Shown: piece after piece, positions 11,591-21,257 of the stretch
Position numbering within the stretch: position 1 is the stretch's first letter
Layout: every line of letters begins with the position of its first letter
DNA from: Sophora flavescens
Lineage: Eukaryota; Streptophyta; Magnoliopsida; Fabales; Fabaceae
Assembly: GCA_030762895.1 (NCBI GenBank)
Contig: JAUPTC010000121.1
Span: forward strand, 31,707-95,706
Reading direction: 5' to 3'
Length of the DNA: 64,000 nt
Translations under genes and position numbers: made by a program
The notes under the pieces: generated by a model
Databases searched by the model: none
Seen by the model: the letters and a program-made list of their open reading frames with translations, nothing else
What the model was told of the DNA's origin: nothing

Positions 11591-13899
11591 AGTTACCTAG
11601 GCATGCAAGCCAAAGGTTGCTCTCCTTTGTAAGTTCCAAAAACGTGCCAGCCACCATTCATAATAGGCCTTCCTCGTTCATCAAGCTTAGTGTAGCCCAA
11701 TTAACATATAACTCATTTAAGGTCCAAGAATTCGTATTAAGCTTGCAGCCCTTTTTAACCATGATAGAAGCCGAATTTGGTCAAGAGGCCTAAGATATGA
11801 TTTGTAGATTATTCCCTAAGCTTTCCAACACACCAAAGAATGCATCAATCGGAGATTCGTAGCTCAATATATGACCAAATCAAACATACGGGTTCACCAC
11901 AATGAAAATAAAATTTTCATCAAAAATATTAATTTGGCCTTAAATTGGACATCATCCTTGGTTTGCATCATTCCCTCCCTCTTGAAAAGAATTCGACCTC
12001 GAATTTATTGCCTTAAGGAGTCTTCTTTATCCTCCGGGTTCAAACACAACCATTTTGAATCCATGGGGAACCTCTCTTGGAATTGTTTCTTCAACTTCCT
12101 TCAAAATAGAGTCATCACCTCTAGGCAAAGAGTTTGCATTAGTAGTCAAACAAGCATCTTTACATAGAAATATATATAGGCTGCCTTGCCAATATTGCTC
12201 CCTTCACCTTATTTTCTTTTATAGGAAGACTCTCAATTCTTCTTTCAACCTTTGCCTCAAATTTTTTCTTTTTATTTTCCCCTTCAAAAAATGCAGTCTC
12301 CACCTTTTTCTCAACATCTTTTTCATTCTGTTTGTTTTCCTCCATTCCCTTTTCTTCTACCTTTTTCTCATGGCTTTCTTTTTTTATTACTTCTCCTTCT
12401 TTGCTTTCCTCATTCACCGAACACTCTTCTTTTATTGTTTTCTCAATCATTCTTTTATTCTCACTCTCTCCTTTCAAGTACATTTGATCTTCATACACTT
12501 GTTTTGGTGACAATTATCCAAGAGTAATTTTACGATTATTAAATACAAATGAGTACCTATTGTTGTAGACATCATATTTCGCTTCTCGTTCAGCTCTCCA
12601 AGGACGCCCAAGTACCAAGTGCCTTTTTTCTATAGGCACCACATCACATAACACCTCATCCTCATATCTCCCAATCCGGAATGGCACTCGTACTTGTTTG
12701 TTCACCATCATGTCACCGAAATCACTAAACTCCGGGATGCTCCAAATGACATACGGTTATGGATGCTCTAGAAGAGGAAGTCCCAACTTTTTCACCATGG
12801 TGGTACTAGCTAGGTTGATGTAACACTTTCTATCAATGACCAAGCTACATATCTTGTCCTTCACATAGCATCTAGAATAGAAAAGATCCTCCATTTTCTT
12901 GGCATCATTTTTCTTCATTAGTGACTCCATGAAGAACCCACTAAGAAAAATTCAAACTTCCGAAAAAAATTGAAAAAACAAAATCGTAAGTCACTCTAGG
13001 AAGGATGGCTCTAGATACCAAATGATATGATCCTAACAAGGAACATATATATTTTCGGATCTACCTTGAGTGACCAATCAAAATTATAGAAGAAGGTGAA
13101 ATACAAAATTGGATAAGATGAGAAATGGGAGGTAGGCGCCACAAATCCAAGGGGATTTGATAAGCCAATGTGAGGTTCGCCACAAGAATCTTGGATTCTT
13201 GATAAGAACAAGGGTTTGCTCAATGAAGAACCCAAGAGAGAAAACACTCTCACAATTGGAATCAATCCAAAATGAACTCAAAGTTATCATTCATCATGTA
13301 ATAGGTGTGTACATATAGCATAGGGAAATAAAACCAAAGGTCGTCATAAGATGACATAACTCCTAATAACTAGACATAACTCTCCACTAAGTGGTTATTA
13401 AAAGAACATAACTATCCTACTTAAGAAAATAATAAAAGTGGTTCCATAACTTCTAAAGGTGATATGATCCTAACAAGGAACATATATATTTTCGGATCTA
13501 TCCTTGAGTGACCAAGCAAAATTATAGAAGAAGGTGAAATACAAAATTGGATAAGATGAGAAATGGGAGGTAGGCACCACAAATACAAGGGGATTTGATA
13601 AGCCAATGTGAGGTTCGCCACAAGAATCTTGGATTCTTGATAAGAACAAGGGTTGGCTCAATGAAGAACCCAAGAGAGAAAACACTCTCACAATTGGAAT
13701 CAATCCAAAATGAACTCAAAGTTATCATTCATCATGTAATAGGTGTGTACATATAGCATAGGGAAATAAAAACCAAAGGTCATCATAAGATGACATAACC
13801 TCCTAATAACTGGACATAACTCTCCACTAAGTGGTTATTAAAAGAACATAACTATCCTACTTAAGAAAATAATAAAAGTGGTTCCATAACTTCTAAAGG
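11591..13899 (-). mobile_element. Array 1 unit 6, with the most open linker frame
   Basis: Length 2309 bp. LTR A 13023-13459, LTR B 13460-13912, primer-binding site 13007-13020, coding remnant about 11966-12930. An extra T in the run near 12382 restores the linker frame, giving an uninterrupted minus-strand stretch of 117 codons at 12513-12160, from LSPKQVYEDQ through the Lys/Glu-rich stretch to ARQPIYISM. It lies in the same frame as the protease C-terminal half (12711-12514) and is separated from it by one TAA. The other units lack this base in the T run. This may be the ancestral state or a homopolymer error. Confidence 0.85.
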
Positions 13900-16204
13900 A
13901 GTTACCTAGGCATGCAAGCCAAAGGTTGCTCTCCTTTGTAAGTTCCAAAAACGTGCCAGCCACCATTCATAATAGGCCTTCCTCGTTCATCAAGCTTAGT
14001 GTAGCCCAATTAACATATAACTCATTTAAGGTCCAAGAATTCGTATTAAGCTTGCAGCCCTTTTTAACCATGATAGAAGCCGAATTTGGTCAAGAGGCCT
14101 AAGATATGATTTGTAGATTATTCCCTAAGCTTTCCAACACACCAAAGAATGCATCAATCGGAGATTCGTAGCTCAATATATGACCAAATCAAACATACGG
14201 GTTCACCACAATGAAAATAAAATTTTCATCAAAAATATTAATTTGGCCTTAAATTGGACATCATCCTTGGTTTGCATCATTCCCTCCCTCTTGAAAAGAA
14301 TTCAACCTCGAATTTATTGCCTTAAGGAGTCTTCTTTATCCTCCGGGTTCAAACACAACCATTTTGAATCCATGGGGAACCTCTCTTGGAATTGTTTCTT
14401 CAACTTCCTTCAAAATAGAGTCATCACCTCTAGGCAAAGAGTTTGCATTAGTAGTCAAACAAGCATCTTTACATAGAAATATATATAGGCTGCCTTGCCA
14501 ATATTGCTCCCTTCACCTTATTTTCTTTTATAGGAAGACTCTCAATTCTTCTTTCAACCTTTGCCTCAAATTTTTCTTTTTATTTTCCCCTTCAAAAATG
14601 CAGTCTCCACCTTTTTCTCAACATCTTTTTCATTCTGTTTGTTTTCCTCCATTCCCTTTTCTTCTACCTTTTTCTCATGGCTTTCTTTTTTATTACTTCT
14701 CCTTCTTTGCTTTCCTCATTCACCGAACACTCTTCTTTTATTGTTTTCTCAATCATTCTTTTTTTCTCACTCTCTCCTTTCAAGTACATTTGATCTTCAT
14801 ACACTTGTTTTGGTGACAATTATCCAAGAGTAATTTTACGATTATTAAATACAAATGAGTACCTATTGTTGTAGACATCATATTTCGCTTCTCGTTCAGC
14901 TCTCCAAGGACGCCCAAGTACCAAGTGCCTTTTTCTATAGGCACCACATCACATAACACCTCATCCTCATATCTCCCAATCCGGAATGGCACTCGTACTT
15001 GTTTGTTCACCATCATGTCACCGAAATCACTAAACTCCGGGATGCTCCAAATGACATACGGTTATGGATGCTCTAGAAGAGGAAGTCCCAACTTTTTCAC
15101 CATGGTGGTACTAGCTAGGTTGATGTAACACTTTCTATCAATGACCAAGCTACATATCTTGTCCTTCACATAGCATCTAGAATAGAAAAGATCCTCCATT
15201 TTCTTGGCATCATTTTTCTTCATTAGTGACTCCATGAAGAACCCACTAAGAAAAATTCAAACTTCCGAAAAAAATTGAAAAAACAAAATCATAAGTCACT
15301 CTAGGAAGGATGGCTCTAGATACCAAATGATATGATCCTAACAAGGAACATATATATTTTCGGATCTACCTTGAGTGACCAATCAAAATTATAGAAGAAG
15401 GTGAAATACAAAATTGGATAAGATGAGAAATGGGAGGTAGGCGCCACAAATCCAAGGGGATTTGATAAGCCAATGTGAGGTTCGCCACAAGAATCTTGGA
15501 TTCTTGATAAGAACAAGGGTTTGCTCAATGAAGAACCCAAGAGAGAAAACACTCTCACAATTGGAATCAATCCAAAATGAACTCAAAGTTATCATTCATC
15601 ATGTAATAGGTGTGTACATATAGCATAGGGAAATAAAACCAAAGGTCGTCATAAGATGACATAACTCCTAATAACTAGACATAACTCTCCACTAAGTGGT
15701 TATTAAAAGAACATAACTATCCTACTTAAGAAAATAATAAAAGTGGTTCCATAACTTCTAAAGGTGATATGATCCTAACAAGGAACATATATATTTTCGG
15801 ATCTATCCTTGAGTGACCAAGCAAAATTATAGAAGAAGGTGAAATACAAAATTGGATAAGATGAGAAATGGGAGGTAGGCACCACAAATACAAGGGGATT
15901 TGATAAGCCAATGTGAGGTTCGCCACAAGAATCTTGGATTCTTGATAAGAACAAGGGTTGGCTCAATGAAGAACCCAAGAGAGAAAACACTCTCACAATT
16001 GGAATCAATCCAAAATGAACTCAAAGTTATCATTCATCATGTAATAGGTGTGTACATATAGCATAGGGAAATAAAAACCAAAGGTCATCATAAGATGACA
16101 TAACCTCCTAATAACTGGACATAACTCTCCACTAAGTGGTTATTAAAAGAACATAACTATCCTACTTAAGAAAATAATAAAAGTGGTTCCATAACTTCTA
16201 AAGG
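13900..16204 (-). mobile_element. Array 1 unit 7
   Basis: Length 2305 bp. LTR A 15328-15764, LTR B 15765-16217, primer-binding site 15312-15325, coding remnant about 14275-15235. It shares with unit 8 a G-to-A change (gaattcAacc near 14304) and shortened T and A runs in the linker (14571-14600). A lost T near 14931 adds a frameshift in the protease just before HLVLGRPW. Confidence 0.85.
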
Positions 16205-18509
16205 AGTTACCTAGGCATGCAAGCCAAAGGTTGCTCTCCTTTGTAAGTTCCAAAAACGTGCCAGCCACCATTCATAATAGGCCTTCCTCGTTCATCAAGC
16301 TTAGTGTAGCCCAATTAACATATAACTCATTTAAGGTCCAAGAATTCGTATTAAGCTTGCAGCCCTTTTTAACCATGATAGAAGCCGAATTTGGTCAAGA
16401 GGCCTAAGATATGATTTGTAGATTATTCCCTAAGCTTTCCAACACACCAAAGAATGCATCAATCGGAGATTCGTAGCTCAATATATGACCAAATCAAACA
16501 TACGGGTTCACCACAATGAAAATAAAATTTTCATCAAAAATATTAATTTGGCCTTAAATTGGACATCATCCTTGGTTTGCATCATTCCCTCCCTCTTGAA
16601 AAGAATTCAACCTCGAATTTATTGCCTTAAGGAGTCTTCTTTATCCTCCGGGTTCAAACACAACCATTTTGAATCCATGGGGAACCTCTCTTGGAATTGT
16701 TTCTTCAACTTCCTTCAAAATAGAGTCATCACCTCTAGGCAAAGAGTTTGCATTAGTAGTCAAACAAGCATCTTTACATAGAAATATATATAGGCTGCCT
16801 TGCCAATATTGCTCCCTTCACCTTATTTTCTTTTATAGGAAGACTCTCAATTCTTCTTTCAACCTTTGCCTCAAATTTTTCTTTTTATTTTCCCCTTCAA
16901 AAATGCAGTCTCCACCTTTTTCTCAACATCTTTTTCATTCTGTTTGTTTTCCTCCATTCCCTTTTCTTCTACCTTTTTCTCATGGCTTTCTTTTTTATTA
17001 CTTCTCCTTCTTTGCTTTCCTCATTCACCGAACACTCTTCTTTTATTGTTTTCTCAATCATTCTTTTTTCTCACTCTCTCCTTTCAAGTACATTTGATCT
17101 TCATACACTTGTTTTGGTGACAATTATCCAAGAGTAATTTTACGATTATTAAATACAAATGAGTACCTATTGTTGTAGACATCATATTTCGCTTCTCGTT
17201 CAGCTCTCCAAGGACGCCCAAGTACCAAGTGCCATTTTTCTATAGGCACCACATCACATAACACCTCAACCTCATATCTCCCAATCCGGAATGGCACTTG
17301 TACTTGTTTGTTCACCATCATGTCACCGAAATCACTAAACTCCGGGATGCTCCAAATGACATACGGTTATGGATGCTCTAGAAGAGGAAGTCCCAACTTT
17401 TTCACCATGGTGGTACTAGCTAGGTTGATGTAACACTTTCTATCAATGACCAAGCTACATATCTTGTCCTTCACATAGCATCTAGAATAGAAAAGATCCT
17501 CCATTTTCTTGGCATCATTTTTCTTCATTAGTGACTCCATGAAGAACCCACTAAGAAAAATTCAAACTTCCTAAAAAAATTGAAAAAACAAAATCATAAG
17601 TCACTCTAGGAAGGATGGCTCTAGATACCAAATGATATGATCCTAACAAGGAACATATATATTTTCGGATCTACCTTGAGTGACCAATCAAAATTATAGA
17701 AGAAGGTGAAATACAAAATTGGATAAGATGAGAAATGGGAGGTAGGCGCCACAAATCCAAGGGGATTTGATAAGCCAATGTGATGTTTTCCCACAAGAAT
17801 CTTGGATTCTTGATAAGAACAAGGGTTTGCTCAATGAAGAACCCAAGAGAGAAAACACTCTCACAATTGGAATCAATCCAAAATGAACTCAAAGTTATCA
17901 TTCATCATGTAATAGGTGTGTACATATAGCATAGGGAAATAAAACCAAAGGTCGTCATAAGATGACATAACTCCTAATAACTAGACATAACTCTCCACTA
18001 AGTGGTTATTAAAAGAACATAACTATCCTACTTAAGAAAATAATAAAAGTGGTTCCATAACTTCTAAAGGTGATATGATCCTAACAAGGAACATATATAT
18101 TTTCGGATCTATCATTGAGTGACCAAGCAAAATTATAGAAGAAGGTGAAATACAAAATTGGATAAGATGAGAATTGGGAGGTAGGCACCACAAATACAAG
18201 GGGATTTGATAAGCCAATGTGAGGGTTCCCACAAGAATCTTGGATTCTTGATAAGAACAATGGTTGGATAAATGAATAACACAAGAGAGAAAACACTCTC
18301 AAAATTGGAATGAATCAAAAATTAAATCAAAGTTATCATTCTTCATGTAATAGGTGTGTACATATAGCATAGGAAATAAAAACCAAAGGTCATCATAAGA
18401 TGACATAACCTCCTAATAACTGGACATAACTCTCCACTAAGTGGTTATTAAAAGAACATAACTATCCTACTTAAGAAAATAATAAAAGTGGTTCCATAAA
18501 ATCTAAAGG
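16205..18509 (-). mobile_element. Array 1 unit 8, diverging toward the junction
   Basis: Length 2305 bp. LTR A 17633-18070, LTR B from 18071, primer-binding site 17617-17630, coding remnant about 16580-17540. It shares the unit-7 variants. Private changes increase rightward: D-to-V in YEDEV, R-to-W before HLVLGRPW, an altered stretch near 17783-17792, and a dense cluster at 18222-18335 inside LTR B. Divergence therefore concentrates next to the junction with array 2. Confidence 0.85.
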
Positions 18510-18783
18510 AGTTACCTAGGCATGCCAAATTCTCCATTCAACTAGTAAGTTCCAATGCCACCATTCATAATAGGCCTTCCTCGTTCATCAGTTTGTAGCC
18601 CACTTACATATAACTCATTTAAGCCCAAGAATTGTAAATTAAGTTTGAGCCAAATTGCTAAGTGTTGCAAATGGTCAAGAGGCCTAAGCATGAAGGCATA
18701 AATTTGACTTTGTAGATTAATCCTTAGCTTTACCAAAAGCAAAGAATAGCATCAGATCGTAGTCAATATCTGACCAAAATGTT
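18510..18783. other. Degenerate mosaic junction between array 1 and array 2
   Basis: The segment starts like a ninth array-1 unit and follows the array-1 3' internal region with many substitutions and deletions. Embedded near 18652-18678 is a stretch resembling ccaaattggctaagtgttgc of array 2 in its plus orientation, which is not where that homology would lie in array 1. After a block resembling array-1 positions 265-340, the sequence changes near 18784 into the array-2 LTR, about 78 bp inside its start. It may be a real inversion breakpoint or a chimeric consensus from an assembly misjoin. Confidence 0.6.
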
Positions 18784-19249
18784 GAAGTAATGCAGCCCAT
18801 AATGATGGTTATGAGAGAATAATAAACTCACCATTAGAGGCTGAGTTAAGGAGGGATTAGTGAGTCATTTAGTGACATGATTAGGCTAATTATTGTGGGG
18901 GTTATGATCTCTTTTGGAAGCACAAAAGTTGGCAGCCTAATACTCTATTTGTACACTCCATTTTCATGTCGAATAGTAACTTGGATGTTGAATTTGGATT
19001 AAATCCATTTGTGAGGGAATTGTCTCTCTTTGGTTCTTGGTTGAGCCATCTTGTTCTTATCAAGAATCCACGATTCTTGTGGCGAACCTCACTTGGCTTA
19101 TCAAACTCTCTAGTTTGTGGCGCCATCGCCATCTCTAATCTTCACCATTTTCATATTTTCTTCGTTTTATGTTACAACTCAATTTGTAATTGTTAAAATT
19201 CAACCAAAAAGATCATCAAAGGCAACCTCACCATTTGGTTGTCATCAAG

Positions 19250-19261
19250 TGGTATCAAAGC
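19250..19261 (+). other. Primer-binding site for initiator tRNA-Met, array 2
   Basis: TGGTATCAAAGC follows an LTR end (TCATCA) after two bases. It matches the canonical TGGTATCAGAGC at 11 of 12 positions. It is present in 21 units, altered to TAGTATCAAAGC in unit 22 and TAGTATCAAGC in unit 24, and unrecognisable in unit 23. Confidence 0.8.
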
Positions 19262-19583
19262 TTAGGCTTTGGTTGAATTTTGAGTTCTGTTCTTCTTCTA
19301 ACTTTCTCCTTTTCTTCTTTTTGCTATGTTGCGATTTGGAAATTTCGACTATGTGCAAGAACATAGGAAAGAGGTTGAAGAGTGGATCCGGCAAATGCAT
19401 GAGAGGCGTGACAAGAGGATGAGAGAGAACGAACAAAAGAGGTTGAGCAAAGAGGAAAGAATGAAGAGACAAATGGAAAGTTTTGAAGACCATGTGAAGA
19501 AGTTGGTGGAAGACTCCAACAAGAAAGAGAATGAGAAGAAAGTGAGAGAGAAATCAAAACAAGAGAATGAGGCAAAAGCAAAA

Positions 19584-19751
19584 GAGAGTGAAAAGAAAAG
19601 TGATGATCAAAAGGAAAAAGAAAAAGAGAGTGAAAAGAAGAGTGATGATCAAAAGGAAAAAGAAAATGAGAGTGAAAAGAAGAGTGATAATCAAGAGGAA
19701 AAAGAAAAAGAGAGTGAAAATAAGAATGATGAGCAAGAGAAAAATAGTGAG
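19584..19751 (+). repeat. Four tandem 42-bp (14-codon) repeats in the array 2 coding remnant
   Basis: Repeats start at 19584, 19626, 19668 and 19710 and encode variants of ESEKKSDDQKEKEK, the last being the most diverged. The same block is present in every unit. A homologous but non-repeated Lys/Glu-rich stretch fills the same place between protease and RT in array 1. This is probably local slippage in a low-complexity linker. A-runs inside it (caaaagg against caaagg) are the main source of frameshifts between units. Confidence 0.85.
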
Positions 19752-20209
19752 CAAAAAGAGAGTTCTTTGGCAACAAAAAGTGAGGAGAAGAGGGCTTTGA
19801 TTTCAAGACAGCCCCATTGCATAATTTGTTGCAAGGACTTTTGTTTAATTTCCAATGCTTCTAATGATCTCTCTTTGCCTAAGCGGTGTTGTAACTCTTT
19901 TGCAAAAATTTGGAGATTTCATCCCGAAGGAAGTACCCCATGGTTGGCAAACTTTCATGGATTCCAAAAGGCTCTATAAAGAACCTACTCATGTTTTACC
20001 TCCCATTGAAATATATTATGAACTTAAGTTTGATACAACCGATGTAATGGAAGAGTTCATCCCAAGGGAGGTACTCCATGGCTTGGGAACTTGCATGGTC
20101 ACCCAAAAGTATGGATATCTTAACACAAGATTCGATAACATGCTTGGGATTGAAGTCATAAATTCGAGGACGAATTTTCTTAAAGAAGGAGGGTATGATA
20201 TGAGCCATT

Positions 20210-20227
20210 GGGGGGGGGGGGGGGGGG
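20210..20227 (+). repeat. Poly-G tract, 18 nt (unit 1)
   Basis: Eighteen consecutive G follow GAGCCATT in the Pol-tail region and would encode glycine. The same place has about 10-15 G in units 2-17. In units 18-22 it is an interrupted purine-rich word such as GGGGGGAGG. A run this long could form a G-quadruplex, and its exact length is the least reliable base call in the unit. Confidence 0.85.
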
Positions 20228-20631
20228 CAAGTCCAATTTCCAACAAGAATGATATGAGCCCAGTGAAGACGATGGATCAAGAATCAAATCAAGGACTTGG
20301 TGGGCCCATGAAAAAAGTTAGACACAAGAAAGCCCAACAAGCTCTTAATTACATGGGGGGCTATTTTGATAGAAGCAAGCCCAAGAACGAGACCAAATGG
20401 AATGGAGCCCCAATTGATGACCTATCTCATTCAACTAGAAGACCCATGATCATTTTCAAATGGGGCGTGCTCTAGTTATGAGTCCACTTAGTTGTTTTAT
20501 TTTAATTCAATAAGTGTAATGGGTTATGTGTGTGTGTCCAAATTGGCTAAGTGTTGCAAATGGGTCAAGCCCACTTAAGTCCATGTTGTACACGAATTTG
20601 GGAGCTTAGTAGGGGGAACCTTTGGTTTGCA

Positions 20632-21179
20632 TGCCAATAGTAACTCCTATAAGTTATTAGTTTGTTTATTGTTTTGTTAATTATGTGGGAGTTACACTTT
20701 TTAATATGAGAAGTAAAGTGTGGCAGCCACATAATGATGGTTATGAGAGAATAATAAACTCACCATTAGAGGCTGAGTTAAGGAGGGATTAGTGAGTCAT
20801 TTAGTGACATGATTAGGCTAATTATTGTGGGGGTTATGATCTCTTTTGGAAGCACAAAAGTTGGCAGCCTAATACTCTATTTGTACACTCCATTTTCATG
20901 TCGAATAGTAACTTGGATGTTGAATTTGGATTAAATCCATTTGTGAGGGAATTGTCTCTCTTTGGTTCTTGGTTGAGCCATCTTGTTCTTATCAAGAATC
21001 CACGATTCTTGTGGCGAACCTCACTTGGCTTATCAAACTCTCTAGTTTGTGGCGCCATCGCCATCTCTAATCTTCACCATTTTCATATTTTCTTCCTTTT
21101 ATGTTACAACTCAATTTGTAATTGTTAAAATTCAACCAAAAAGATCATCAAAGGCAACCTCACCATTTGGTTGTCATCA
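20632..21179 (+). repeat. LTR of array 2 (~548 bp)
   Basis: It runs from TGCCAATAGTAACTCC to TTGTCATCA, with TG...CA ends, and is followed after two bases by the primer-binding site. It aligns by eye to the array-1 LTR read on the minus strand: TAACTCCT near the start, a shared central stretch around TTGTTCTTATCAAGAATCC, and TTGTGGCGAACCTCAC. AATAAA at 20753-20758 is a possible polyadenylation signal, and I see no convincing TATA box. The 5' boundary is approximate because the nearest purine run (tagggggaa) lies about 17 bp upstream. Confidence 0.75.
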
Positions 21180-21181
21180 AG

Positions 21182-21193
21182 TGGTATCAAAGC
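21182..21193 (+). other. Primer-binding site, unit 2
   Basis: TGGTATCAAAGC lies two bases after the LTR end TCATCA, matching initiator tRNA-Met at 11 of 12 positions. It is the first site of the array that follows a complete LTR. Confidence 0.8.
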
Positions 21194-21257
21194 TTAGGCT
21201 TTGGTTGAATTTTGAGTTCTGTTCTTCTTCTAACTTTCTCCTTTTCTTCTTTTTGCT

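Larger units (their letters stand above)
1..18509 (-). repeat. Array 1: tandem megasatellite of ~2308-bp LTR-retrotransposon-derived units (8 full copies)
   Basis: A block of about 2308 bp repeats head to tail eight times. Unit boundaries, taken at the word agttacctaggcatg, fall at 50, 2358, 4666, 6974, 9282, 11591, 13900 and 16205, with a degenerate ninth start at 18510. Units 1-6 differ at only a few bases each. All retroelement signals (LTR end, primer-binding site, protease motif) read on the minus strand. The first 49 bases of the window are the tail of the LTR of a preceding unit, so the array continues to the left. Known parallels are plant satellites that arose from LTR retrotransposons. 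The tandem structure is certain and the retroelement origin is strongly supported. Confidence 0.95.
19326..20475 (+). pseudogene. Coding remnant of array 2, unit 1: charged coiled-coil/linker/Pol-tail, one frameshift
   Basis: The ATG lies 64 bp after the primer-binding site, where Gag should begin. Residues 1-70 are a highly charged, probably helical segment beginning MLRFGNFDYV that I do not recognise as a Gag domain. Residues 87-142 are four 14-residue repeats of the type ESEKKSDDQKEKEK. ALISRQP (157-163) and CCKDFCL (168-174) match the gypsy protease-RT linker. An extra A near 19881 (cctAagcgg) shifts the frame, so the first frame ends at 19979. The second frame (to 20475) continues with GVVTLLQKF, FIPKEVPHG, LPPIEIYYELKF (resembling the start of RT), FIPREVLHG, then INSRTNFLKEGGYDM and GPMKKVRHKKAQQALN, which resemble the Pol C-terminus. 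Protease, RT core, RNase H and integrase are missing. Confidence 0.7.
18784..20631 (+). mobile_element. Array 2 unit 1 (LTR truncated at the junction)
   Basis: The LTR lacks about its first 78 bp and runs 18784-19248. The primer-binding site is at 19250-19261 and the coding remnant at 19326-20475. The poly-G tract is the longest of the array (18 G at 20210-20227). Unlike the array-1 side of the junction, this unit is not degraded after its truncated start. Confidence 0.85.

Noticed and set aside
18966..19196. Short frames of 67-101 codons in the array 2 LTR and leader
   Set aside because: They span the LTR and the primer-binding site, occur in both strands and several frames, and carry no recognisable domain.
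19972..19985. TATA-like word ctataaag as a promoter
   Set aside because: It lies inside the coding remnant rather than in the LTR, and the same word is simply part of the translated linker region.
20530..20538. TG dinucleotide run after the Pol tail as a functional element
   Set aside because: Only four to five TG units, slightly variable between copies. It looks like an ordinary short microsatellite.
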